From: Apostichopus japonicus
Lineage: Eukaryota > Echinodermata > Holothuroidea > Aspidochirotida > Stichopodidae
DNA length: 60,000 nt
NCBI RefSeq assembly: GCF_037975245.1
Contig: NC_092568.1
Coordinates: 33,142,501-33,202,500, forward strand
Direction of reading: 5' to 3'
The translations under genes were made by a program, and so were the position numbers. The stretch's first letter is position 1. Every line of letters starts with the position of its first letter. Of the stretch, positions 42,691 to 55,400 are shown piece after piece. The notes below the pieces were generated by a model, which saw only the letters and a list, made by a program, of their open reading frames with translations, did not search any database and was not told where the DNA came from.

Positions 42691-45600
42691 ATTGCATTCT
42701 CTCTCCATGCAACTCAAACTCAATACAAGAATAAGAAAGAGTACAACATGAATGTGTAAGAAACATTCTTAAACTTAAAAGCAGCTGACAACATTAATTG
42801 CTCCTGATCAATTTTATTTACTGAAGTTTGTGATGTCAAACACTTGAGGCATAGCTGTGGGTTTGCATGTACATTTTGCATAATTTCGTCAGTTTTGTAC
42901 TCTTACAATTAAACCATGTTTATGATACATTTGAATTATTCGGTTAAAAAAGGTGCTGGAAATAAACAGCTGCACTATAATAAGTAAACAGACCAACACC
43001 TGGCTTGCAGCAATAAAGACTTCAGGTTATCACCTCAGATCCAAGATAACACCTCACTTGAGACCAAACAAACACCCCAGAAGTTCAATCAGTTTACCAA
43101 GTCAGTTTTAAGCAGTTTTTGCACTTACTTTACATTGCAAACTTTTGATACGCACTGAATACTGACAATAACAATAAATTAGCAAAGATAGTTCACCACT
43201 GGCTGGATTTAGTCCAGCACTCCAGCGGTACTTCAAGGGGGAGGTGGGAAACAAATGGTCAAATATTTGCAAAGTTGTCAATTTGCATGTCATCAGTACA
43301 AAATTCAATAAATGATCTGGGTGATGAAAAGTCAGATATCAAGCATAATCATGCATATTTTGCTAATTACTGGAATCGCTTGACCTAAGTTACAAAGAGT
43401 TTCCTTGATGTGACAACCACCTGGTGAGTTTACTGTCAAAGAAAGTTTAAGTTCATGCAATGATAAGTCTGAACATCAAAAAACACATTCCCTTTTAAGA
43501 TGGAAAGTGTATTATTTCTCTGTGTGTAGAGTGTGTAGGTATGTGTGAGTAATACCTTCTACAGTATCTCATAGTTCATTCACTGTCAAAGCGAAACTTA
43601 CGTTCGTCTCCTCAACGGAAAGGATACAGTATGTCTCCCGACCACAAGACAGATTATTAACTTGGAAAAAAACTGAGCAGTAATAACACTTATTAATCAC
43701 TTATTATAAGTAATTAATAATTCAACTGACAATGAAAATACCACATAAATTTTACTATAAAGAAAGTAAAAACTAGATTGATCACAGAGTTGTAAAGACA
43801 ACCTGTACTGTACATAGTTTCACTTGAACTGCTCAGTGATCTTATATCATCATATTTGCCAATTATTATAAATAATGATGGCATTCATAACTGCACACAA
43901 TTTGTGAAAGACATTTTTTTTTTAAATTTTGTGTCCAAAATGTGTTATGCACATTTGTGAGTCACATCATATCATCATCATAATAACAAAGCCAAATAGT
44001 TCAAAACCTGCCTGTGTTTCCTTTTTCTTTCAGCTAATTTGAGCTGGTCTTTGTTATAGATTATCAAGTGGGATAAAACACTCACAGTTCATGTCAATAT
44101 TCTGCCTACTTTTGCATCGCTTAAATATTCACTTCAGGATCATTCACTCAAGTAAATTAAAGCAGCTGGCTCTCACATATTGTTGTCTATATTTACTTAA
44201 CGATAAATTATTAAACAGAGTAGTAACGATAAACACTGTGTGATAGCTGATATGCAACAAACACCCCTGGGTTATGTTGTTTGTACATGAAGCAACACCT
44301 GCCAGTGGGACAATCTACTGTAGGGACAAATGAAGCTTGAAGTGTAGAATGTACAGTAAAGTGTTTCTCCACATTGATGGACAATTTGGAGAATTGTAAA
44401 ATGGACATACAGGTACAGTACACCACTGACTGCTCTCCAATCAAGTAATCTAGATTGGAAAACTATACACTGTTGTAGTCTTAGTTGGTGTTTTTATCTT
44501 TACAGTATAGAGAGCATTGACATTTACAAATGATGAAGTCAAACTATTACCCCTGTTCTTTGACATACAGTACTTTAATAACTACCCATCAGACATAATG
44601 TTACAAAAAGACAAATTTGGTTCACAACATGTGTGCAGTAAGAGTAGACAATGATTCCAACAAAACCTCCTGTTTGAGATCATATGTAACAAGTAATATG
44701 ATTCATATTTCAAAATGACATAGTGATAGTGATGACATGTGGATGATTTATTAATAGACAATTATGATTCATATTTCCTTGTTCGATATGTACCAGTGAT
44801 ATTTTCACTCAAGCCATGTAGTAATATTTTTGCCTACATACACAATAGCACTTTATGTTACTACATGTACATTACATGACACTGCTCTCTGTTGTCTGAT
44901 TAACATCCTGCTGTGACTTTTAGTGAGGAATATTTATTGCCTTCTGTGGCAACATTAGTTTAATCTAACAAAAGACATGTTTGTTTTAATAATCTCATTT
45001 ATCATCCAAGAAACCAGGTGCAAAAGCAATATTATATCCTGTGAATATTCATTATATCATGTCACTGCATAAATGTAATAATTGTCTATCAGGGAAAATT
45101 AGTATTCAAAGTTTGTGTAGCAGTTGTGAAGACTTTGAATATTGACTTGTATAATTAATACTATGGTTCATGTGCAAAAAACCTGCTACAGATATTTATG
45201 GACTTATATAGCAATTAAGGACCCTTTTAACATAGCATTTTGCAATGTGATACTGGATGAATTATTCCATGTCCATTATTCTGTAAATTGTTTACCTTTT
45301 TCTATTTTCTTGTCTGTATCATGACAGAACTGGTTTGTTATTTACTCAAAGGAAATTATGGTTTTACTAACTTGATAATGGTTACTACTGTAAATCATGA
45401 AATTGTTTTAAGGCAACCCTCAAAGCATTTCTCCACAATGAGATGTGTAATTTAAGAACATTCTCAATGTGGGGACTTATTTAAAGAATCAAAAACTCCA
45501 GGAAGCTTCTTTTGGAGATATTATTTAACTTGTTGTAAATAACTTGGAGCTGATAAGGTTATTTTTAGGCATGACATTCAATAAGTTTTGCACCAGTTTA

Positions 45601-46514
45601 CACAAGCATTGGTATTTTCATCCAGTATATGAACTGATAAAGCTTATCTACTTACAGATTTATATACTGAAGCAATATTGAATTTGATGAAAATAGTAAT
45701 TAGTGATTACATTCCTCAAGAGAAAAGCAAGTGGATTACTTGTGGCCTGCATTTTGTTTGTACAGTCCTTGTGATAATACAAACCTAGTGCCTAGCATGT
45801 TGAAACTAAATCATTAGTTCTAGACTGGTAGCCTAGTCCTATACATGGCCATGGTAGTAGTAATTTAGTATGATTATAAATAATCCATCACACCAGGCAT
45901 TAGTAGTTTATACATTTAAAAGTAGTCTTTAATCTTTATTTATTAGGCTCATTCTTCAAAGCATTTTGAAAACCTGCAAAAAAAGGTCTGCAAATTATCT
46001 ATTTTAATGAAACATCGCATCTTAAGGTGACATTGTGGTGACAGGCGTCACTAAACTTTAGAGACTATTTATAGTTCTTGAGAAACATAGGCCAACGTAC
46101 TTCGGTACGTGATGCCTGTGGTAATGAGAGGTTGAGAAGTTGTAACTCGTACTGAGACCTATACTATCACTATCAGTTTCACTAACGTTAGTCTATAGGC
46201 TACTTAGGTTAGTCTCACTACCACAGTACCAATTATTATATTTGCCTTGACCATGATACTATTGACAAACTTACAATTAACTAACACTTACTCCTACCTA
46301 AATCAAATTGCTTCCTCTGTATGACAGTCGAAAGAATAACTATCTAAAATAAAACATCAACCGTATCTCGTATTGCTGATTTCAGTCCGATATAGATATT
46401 GTCTGCATTAACACTCAACAGTAGTAAAGTTCGACATCCCAGTGAGAGTCGTTGAAGACAATGGGCACACGGGATTGACGGGATGCTGTGCATATGTGTC
46501 GGATAATCAATTTC

Positions 46515-46592
46515 GTCACGTGCCTGAATTTGAAACCATTGAGAATCGGAGAGGTCAAATCGAAATTATCAATGAAATGATCACGTGACCGA
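46515..46592 (-). promoter_or_regulatory. candidate regulatory region with two CACGTG E-boxes
   Basis: CACGTG occurs at about 46516-46521 and again within GATCACGTGACC at about 46580-46591, in a locally less AT-rich stretch upstream of the ACSL exons. Palindromic CACGTG is bound by bHLH-zip factors (USF, TFEB/MITF, SREBP family), which often act on lipid genes. A 74-codon minus-strand ORF with ATG at 46639 overlaps it but resembles nothing I recognise. Assignment to ACSL is inference. Confidence 0.3.
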
Positions 46593-49500
46593 AAGTGTTT
46601 GTTTTGCGAAATGTCCACCGTCCGTATTATATGTTCCATAACAACTCCCTGGTCCGATGTCCGGTCAGGGATTGGTGGTATTATCTGCCTTGTACAAAAA
46701 TGTTACTTTTTTAGGGCATCGTGCTGAGTGTAATTGATCTTATAAATGATCTACAAATCCAGCTATAAATAATTTTAGCCTATATGATAAAGACCTTTGT
46801 GGTGAACAATTTCCCCCGAATAGATGAGGAAACTATAGCTCCGCGTGGGAGAGATCCATTGCTATATCTTAAGTTGTCTGGGGGCTGTCATTTTGCAAAT
46901 GTGTGATATCATAAAGCCAGGATCTGCAAGTTTTTACTTTCTGTTTCTCCATATTTTCAAGGTAGAATGCTATCACTTATGAAATTCAAACCATATGCCG
47001 TCATCATTCGTCATGTTAAGACTCAACATTTACAAAACATATCCATTATATATATGTTTTTTAACAAATAGAGGAAAAAATAATTCAAACTGAAAGCGAA
47101 AACACATGCGGCTTGATGATGTCATATGTGGACTTGTTCAAGTCATCAACATCGTTGCATTATGTGGGGCCAGTTTGGGAGATGACTGCTTGCTGGTTTC
47201 TATGTGTATGTTTCGTGTACGCGTCCATCTTGTACAGTGAAGGTGAAATGCAATGAGCGATGCGATTGGTCAAGGGAGGATTCCCCCTTCCAAATGTGGG
47301 TGAAACGCGCAAGCTGGTTGGCTTACAATCATGGTGAAAAAATTAATATTTTTCTCGGTTTTTTTTCAAATTACTATAAAATGCGCAACTTTTACGCTTG
47401 ACGAGTTTGAGACAAGACTTCTATAATATTTCTACATAATATCTGAGCATATAAGGTGGTTGTCTGATGGTGGTCACAAGAAGTCGACTTTTGGGGCCTT
47501 GCATCCCGGCCTATTCGGCCAAGTTACAGTTTACGTTGGAACTGAAAGATTATAATACCCTACACGTTTAGAAGGAATCAGGTTGACATCTCCCCACCCC
47601 CCCCCCAAATAATAATAAAAGTGAAAAGTGAGTGAAATTCAAAGATCTATACCTTTTCACCTACTCAGGTTTCGGGATGATACATTCAGCTCAATTTCAG
47701 GCTAAATTGATAAGATCGCTCCTGGCGTGTAAAGGACAGAGTACCCATGGGAGAACTCAACAAGTTTGTCATCGACAAACCTGCATGCATTGCATTGAAA
47801 AGCTATTTGAGGCCATAAAACCTTGTTTTACCTATTGGGACCAAATAGTCTAGCCACTTTCCTTGACGAGCCTCGAATGTTTAAAGGGTCATTACTCAGT
47901 TATGCAAAGGAATCTGAAATGCAATCTAGACTGAAAAACGTGAATCTACAACACATCAAACTTAATTTTGTGCCTCAGGTCATTCATTAAGTGAATTGCC
48001 TTTATCAAGTTACAGCAATTGAAAGGCTGACTGAACTGACACACCAATATGATTTTGCTTTTGTTTATATATAGTAATGTCGTCCTTTTTTATCCATGAA
48101 ACAGTATTATATTAATTCATTGTTACAGCAGGGATGGGTGACACATAGATGTTGGTGGAAGTGGCATGTGGGACAGTCGTATAAACGTATAAATGAAGTA
48201 TTCTGATATTAACAATTTCTTGTAGAAGGAGCTAGAAACTACTACAGTGAAAGCAACCAAGAAATCAAATAAAACAGAAAATCACCAATAAATCGAATTT
48301 CTGTGTTATTTATTATCTCTATCAAGAAAACAAATAACATATACAGTAGTACTGAGTATAAAAAAATAATTTTGTTCAATATAATCTCATGAAGTTGACA
48401 AAACTTCAGCAAAGGCCTTAATATTATTATTCTTCTCAAGCTCACGTTACAATTAAATTACTTGAGAGTGAGTATTTGTTATTTCAATAATGGCATCCTT
48501 TCTTATAGTCTGAAAAATTTGCACTGGGTATCACTTTAACTTGTAAAGTTACTAGCAACAGGTTCTCATTCAATGGTGAAAGGAAAGCCCCACCAATATG
48601 AACATCAAGGATCAGGACCCTGACACTAGGGTGGGGTTAAATAGAAGGGAGGGGGGGACCTGCAAAACTTGTCACAACACTGATTGCATTTGCTACCAGA
48701 GTTGGAACCATAGATGGCAATTTCAACATCACTTTATATTAGTCAGACTCCTCCCCCCACCCCCCCCCATATTGGCAGCCTTCACCCCTCCACCCGAGAC
48801 AGGGCACTCCTCAGCAGTGTTCAAAGACTGAAAGCATAGAAAAACTGAAAATTTGGAAAAAGTTAAACTACAATACAATACATTACAATACACAGCAATA
48901 CAATAATAAATGACCAGTCGAGCTCATGACTCACATGGTAAAGGCATTTTAGTATCCAATAGCAAAACAGAAAAAAACAAAATCATATCAACTCAATAAA
49001 CTGCTTTAATATTTCTATGATATCAGCAAACTCAAGTAAGATGATTGGTGCACAAACCCAAACTATCATTATCGGTCCATGTAATAGAGATAATTGTCAT
49101 GAACGACTTCCCAAAAAACACAGCTTAGTAAAATCGTATGTAATCGGGATATATGACACAGATTTAAATTAATGCTCCTTCACACAAAAGGTAAAGACTT
49201 GATCAAGTCTAAGTAAAGAAAAACAAAGAAAGATGGAAAGCTTTCAGAAGTTAGTGGCACTGTGACATCACAGATGAAACATCTCCCAGACACACTTTTA
49301 AACGGAGATATCGAACAAACGAAGCAAGATTTTGATAAGCTGTTTTGGGGAGTTGTTCTTCACAAAGATCTTTGTCAGATATAGTTAAAGCTGAAGGTTT
49401 CAATACATTGCTTCTACTGGTTTAGCAATCTTCTATTGTTAATGTTATTATTTCAAAGGAAAATTGCACTTAAAATGAATTACTTCGAAATTTGGTAAGC

Positions 49501-51321
49501 TTGAGAACTAAAATGACAAATGGCCAAGTGTTACTGCAATCTTAAGATGCAGAAGTTGTTAATTAAATAGCTTCATTTTAAGGCAGTGAAAATGAATACC
49601 AAAAAAAAAAAAAATTGCATATCTATGCTGGCTACAAATTGAGCTCAAACTGTTAATTAAATTCATTTTATACATGAAGGACGAAGCTATTGAATGAAAA
49701 ATTTTCAATTACTTATAAAAAAGGTTGTAATTGTTTCCAAAACGGCAAAAAATTGATTGGAAGCAACACTTTGAATAAGAAAAGAAAAGGATCACACCAC
49801 ACTTGTTCTGTGGTATTTGAACAAACATTCTACAAAATAGATGATGTCACAGTTCAATAATTTCATTAAAAATCACAAAAAGACATTTTTCAAATATATC
49901 AAAAGAATATAAGCTTAGTATGCAAGTTTTTTTTTTCTTTTTAATGCTAGCTTGAAAATGAAGAATAACAAAGCACAAAGCAAAAAAATTAGTAAATTAA
50001 ACTTAAACTTAATATGCACATATGAGAGAATTTGTGAACTTGTTAGTTTGACATTAGCTTAAATAATCAATTCAACATGCAGACACTACTTTCCGTTGTT
50101 TCCCCCGCCCCCCTGACCCCCTTCTGCATCCTTTTTGGTCTTTTTTTTTTCATTAGTTAGCACCACAAAAAGACTGCATGCCTGAACGACATGTTAGATA
50201 ACACATCTTATGATAATGATGAGTTGTATATACTGTATGTATCACAAATTTTGGCACATCCTCCAAAAACTTGCACAAATTGTTCCCATGTCATTGTAGT
50301 AACGCACTAGCAGAACATCTATTATATCAGAATAGGGCAGACTGTTGAAAATGTATTCCTTCACTATGAACCCTTTCAACAATTTTATTTGACAGAATTC
50401 ATTCCTATTAATAGTTTAATTTACAATTTATTACCTCGTACGACATATCCCTTGTGAGTTGTGACCTTAGTGTTCTTTGGAAAACCGCAAGGCTGTTTGT
50501 TTCAGAATCCTTTGGCATTGCTTAAATGAAATTACTCTCTGTTTAGGCATTGTCTGTTGACTAAATGTTACACTATTTATATACACATTGGAAGCCTTGG
50601 TGAAAATTCAAGGAAAAACTTTGAATTTCAAACTTTATCCTGGAGGTCAACAAATTCGGAAACAACAAAACATTTAGATGGTTAAAAAAAATATATAGAA
50701 AAATAAATGCCATCCTTTATTTAGCAGTTGTGACAAAATTTGGAAATTTTTATATCAATTTGAAAACTAACCTAAAAATCAGTTGGCTTTGTGATTCCTT
50801 GCCAAATAATTGCTCAAAATGGTGTTGACGTTCACTCAAAGTTTGATGTCATATTAAATGCATTCATGCTGGCAGGTTAAGTTTTCCACATAAAAATCCT
50901 ACCAGAGTACACCGTTCTGGACCATCACTCTGAAATATGTCCCCAAAAAACAATAAACAGAAAACCCTTTTTGTACCTATTGCTTTCTATTTCGATCACC
51001 TAAGATTCAGTACATACTTTCACGTACATATGGAAAAAATGGCCATATCAGGTTTGGGTAAGATGACAACAAACTTAGGCCCACTAGGTCATTTTAAATA
51101 ATTCTAACTATTTGAACCTGCCATTACTTTTATCAACAGCAAAGTGCAATTTTTATCTATGGAAAGTATGTTCTTTGGCAGTTGATTGGCTGAAGGTCAT
51201 GTGTAGTATCTGTTCTGTACAGACCCTAAAGTAGGTCAGTGGGGGGGGGGGGGTGGGGCACAGTGCTAAAATGTTACCAACTGTTGTACAGTCTAGGTAG
51301 ATTAAATGCATTGGTAGAATA

Positions 51322-51352
51322 GAGACAGGTGAGAGAGGAGTGAAGTAAATAC
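51322..51352 (+). mobile_element. relic resembling the DIRS right terminus
   Basis: GAGACAGGTGAGAGAGGAG followed by TGAAGTAAATAC matches 17826-17856 at 28 of 31 positions. No further DIRS sequence flanks it. Confidence 0.45.
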
Positions 51353-52377
51353 ACAGTACACAGTTGATTATTCACCGACCTGATCATTTGTAGTATCCAA
51401 TGCCCATTCAAAGGGTCTTCTGATATCTCACATTTGATGTAACACCATCATGGTCAGCCGAATATAGTCTCAAAATAAGAGAACTGGGGTTGAAAGTGGA
51501 TCATGTTGTGTGTGGTTTTTGTGCCCAGACTTTACCTTGAGTGATTTTTCTCAACAGAGTAATGAATTCTACATTGCCTTCATGTAATTTATCTATCTGC
51601 AGTTTAGTTTGTTATGCTTTGTTACCTAGGAGAAGTCATCAGACAAAAAGTTGATTGTTATATTAAAATGAATTTGAGTCTTAATCTCTCTTAAACTGAT
51701 CAGCCTCCGCTTTTGTAGTTCAAATATATAAAGAGTAAACTTGCACAGCTGATATAAAACATCTGTGTATAGTTTGCCATGAAGCTTCCAAATATAAATT
51801 TTATTGAGTAAAAAAAAACAAAAAACTTTCTTGGAATTGAGTTGGGTATTCTCTTCCTTGTAACCTGGCACAGAAGATGTTGCTTGACAATGAAGCCATG
51901 TTTGATTATTCTGTGTACTAGGCTAGTTAGAATGCAACATCATGAGTATGAGTACCAGTTAAGTTCCCCTTGGTGTAAGTATGAGTATCGGCAGTATTTC
52001 CCTTGATATGAGTATGAGTACAAGTAGAATTCTCCTTGGTATGGGTACGAGTACAAGTCCCTAACAGTGAGTACTAAATCTCACACTAATATCAACATTA
52101 CCAAAAAAGCCCCAAATATGAGTCTGAGTACAAATTCATGAGGGTAAGTTTGAGTAAAGATAATTAGGCTATAATATGTGTTCCAGTGCATAGTAATTAC
52201 AAGTCTGTAGTATACCATAGCAAATAGTTTCTGGAATGTGGCCTTAGATGCTCTATAACACACCATGTTAGAACACATTCACTGTACTTTCAATGCATAC
52301 ACATATTAATACCGTATATTTACAACTTTTCGTCATAATGAGATGACCTGCCATCTTTTCGTGAATCCAAGACACGT

Positions 52378-52431
52378 CTAGTCCAGAACTCTGATGCTGA
52401 TGAGTTTCGATGCATCGATGTGGCTTACGGC
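52378..52431 (-). CDS. CHP1: CHP1-like exon 5 (stop codon)
   Basis: Acceptor CCTTTGTAG|GCC, stop TAG at 52378-52380. AVSHIDASKLISIRVLD aligns with the CHP C-terminal tail (VDVxxKMSIRFL). Confidence 0.92.
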   Translation of the reverse strand, partial: AVSHIDASKLISIRVLD

Positions 52432-55400
52432 CTACAAAGGAAGAAAAGAAGGGAGGTAACTAGAAGAGCTAAGGAACTTGCAAACATTATTCATCTAGAG
52501 CTACATTTAACAAGCAAGAATCAGTTAATGAATATTCTCTTGCATTACACAAACCTCGGGTTTTGAACTAGCAGCATGGAATCTTTTCCTCTCCAATGAA
52601 AATATTTCACACTGTGTATCACCCAAAAATCCATTTTGAGAATGATTTATTTACACATCAAGCTAAAGTTCACCAAATCATTTTCAACTTTGCCTTTCAT
52701 GCTGTTGAAGTATTTTTCTTTTTCTTCTCGCTCGAGTGATAAATTTAACTGACTAACCAACAAAATTTATGAAATATCAACCTTTTTGAAATCTTCAAAG
52801 CCTATGACACCATCTTTGTCGTCATCGCCGTCCAATACTGCCCTGTCAGCTATCTGACTAAGCTTCTCTGCATCGACCGATGTCCCAACCATCATCTTCA
52901 AAAGTGACAGCATCTCATCCTGGGAAATAATTTCATCTCCATCCAGGTCATAGATGTTAAAGATAACTGTAATTGTAACAAAAAAGAAAAGAATAAAAAA
53001 ACAAAATTTTGGTAATATTGATAATAATCAGAACTTTGTAACAACTAACAAGGTAATGTATGCGAACAATAATTGGTGCAATTTGCAACCAATTTTAAGT
53101 TCAGTTTTCTTCCACTTGTGTAAAAACACCCCCAAAACAAAAACCCAGGATGGACCCAATATCAATATACCTAATGAAAGAGAGCTGAAGATGCTAGATG
53201 CTCTTAAAGGTTATACAGACACCTAGGAACAACATTGTCCTAATCACTCTAATAGGCACTAGAAATCATGAAATGAGCTTCAACTCCTATCAAAATCCAT
53301 CAAAGATTGACCATTTGACCAGTCTTTTGTAAATTCTAGTTTTACTTATGAATAAAAATTAGCTAATTATGCACAATGATGATGTAAAGAGAGTGACTCA
53401 GCCTAGACTGACTTATTTTCTGTTATGTTATTCCTTTGTTTTACGACCTTTGTTACAAGGACACGTAACACAAGTTTGTGGCCGAAGGCAATTTTCTGAA
53501 ATATTTTGTCTTCTTTGAAAAGAGGCACATCACATTATTCAAATGATATATGTGGGTTTGTAATTAGGGATTAACTTATTAAGGCCTAAAGTAAGAAACG
53601 TTGATGAGTGCAACACTCCACATAATAGTTTGAACATATTTAATGAGTTTCCCCAGATTTATCAAAACTTCAAAGGTGTATATCTTGGAAATGGAGAGAG
53701 CTTTCCAAAGCATTTCAACAGATTTTGAATGAGAATATCATGCACAAAAGATGTACTGAATATGTGGAAGATTGGCTAGGTGTCCGAAGACCTTTAAGTG
53801 CAGGTCCACTTAACAGAATGAAAACAACAGACAAAGCTTACAAACAAGAAGAAAGAAAACAAAAGAAGAAACAAGTGAAAGAATACTTAACAAAGGCAAA
53901 GCAAAAAGAATAGCTAATGAATCTGATCACCAAGTGACAATTGTTCATGTAAAATATCTGCAGAAAGTTCTAATTTTGCATTCAAATTTTGCATAGCAGT
54001 TTTGAAGGCGGTTAGACTCTCCTTGTAATATACTAATGTACATGGTTCCTGTGTTAAAAAAAATTTACGAATATATCTTTGCACTCGTAAAGCAATTGAC
54101 CAGATTAGCGATGTAATTACCTAATGAATTATTCAAAGAACTAATTAAAGTCTTACGGTAGTGTTCATACAAACTTTGCACCGACTGATAAATTTAATGA
54201 TTGAAAGCTTCTGTGCCAAACTTGCCTTGGGGTATACTGCCTTAATTTGCTAACTAGTGAAAAAGTGGTGATGATTTCACTTTTAGTAGGAATAGCCATC
54301 AAAAGATTAGTAAGATTAGAAAGACAAATTTTTAAATGCATTTATAGGTCTTGCCACAATGGTTAAAAATATCTCAAGATTTCTAGGCACTTGACCACAA
54401 TATAGAGAGAAGGAGTTTTTCAAGTTTTTAAAATTTGATCGAAGTGGAAATTGAAAAATATTAAATACAGTTTTGAAATGGGAAATTTGTCTTACATCTC
54501 AATTTTGAGTCTGCCGAATTCAGCGCTGATTCACTGGTATGTTTCCGTTGGGGCTTAAAGACTGCTGCAGCCTTCACAAATTGAGTGAAGTCCATTGATT
54601 CATCATCTGAACAGGAATCCTTGAAGAAAGCGTCGACGATTCTGGATCCCAGGGGGTTACTTTTGAGATCCGATAACCTGATCATATCACTCCGCCTGTA
54701 AAGAACATAAAACGACCACTTATTTGATGAGAAGGTAAAACCTGAATTATGTGAGAACAATAACATGAATATCATTCAAAACAATGTATACAATGCTTTG
54801 TAAATAATCAAAATTCTACAGAATACTTGATAGTACAAAACCAGACACACATATTTGGGGAGCAAAACAAATACAGTAATGGTAAGATTCTTATTTGAAA
54901 GTGATTTCATAATTTTTGTTTATAGGATTACTTTAGGCACAAAATTAATTTGAATCTATTGTAGACTGCTAAAAAACCCACTTCTATGATCAGTCCAGGT
55001 TGTATTTCAATGACACTTGTTAAGTTTTTGAGGAAATCACTTTTTCAACAGCCGAGTTTCATCAATTAAAGTGACTGGACAATAAAGTCTATACACAGAC
55101 CCAGTGTTGTAGCCAGGAGAAAGTGAGTGCTGGCTAAGTTGAAGAGAGTGGCGGCTAATTTGTCTGACGATGGCGAGCGAAGCCAGCCCACGAGCAAAGC
55201 GAGCCCTTCTCTGCGTGAGGTCCAGGGGCCCTTGGTGGGTTCGAGGGGCAAAGCCCCCGAAGCTACAGGGTTTTAGTTGATTTCAATGGCTTTAGGTGGC
55301 TCTATTCTACCCCTATTTTTTCACCTGACAGTCTTTGTGAATAGCTAAAATTAGGTATGTAATTCAATACACTGAACGAAAAAACCCACGCCTAGTAAAG

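Larger units (their letters stand above)
42700..52377. other. gene-poor region between ACSL exons and CHP1
   Basis: No exon was recognised with confidence. The missing ACSL 5' exon(s) and promoter should lie at the left and the CHP1 3' UTR at the right end. A minus-strand AATAAA at 51800-51805 is a possible CHP1 poly(A) signal. Candidate regulatory sequence lies at 46505-46590 and 47255-47290, and a DIRS-end relic at 51322-51352. The remainder is AT-rich with homopolymer runs. Confidence 0.5.

Noticed and set aside
41096-42766. Very long minus-strand ORFs (up to 556 codons) rich in T, H, Q, N and plus-strand Cys/Val/Trp-rich ORFs
   Set aside because: They are translations of the GT-rich minisatellite. 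Unit lengths of 109 and 117 shift the frame between copies and all frames are open, so no protein is supported.
43570-43660. Minus-strand segment with a good GTAAGT donor after GAGGAGACGAAC, considered as an ACSL 5' exon
   Set aside because: None of its reading frames gives the expected hydrophobic anchor or a convincing ACSL-like peptide, and the acceptor side is unclear.
46415-46639. 74-codon minus-strand ORF as the ACSL N-terminal exon
   Set aside because: It has no hydrophobic anchor, no similarity to the ACSL N-terminus and no good donor in the phase needed to join 40906.
53725-53913. Plus-strand ORF with a lysine-rich C-terminus in CHP1 intron 3
   Set aside because: Short, antisense to CHP1, A-rich, with no recognisable motif and no splice or promoter context.
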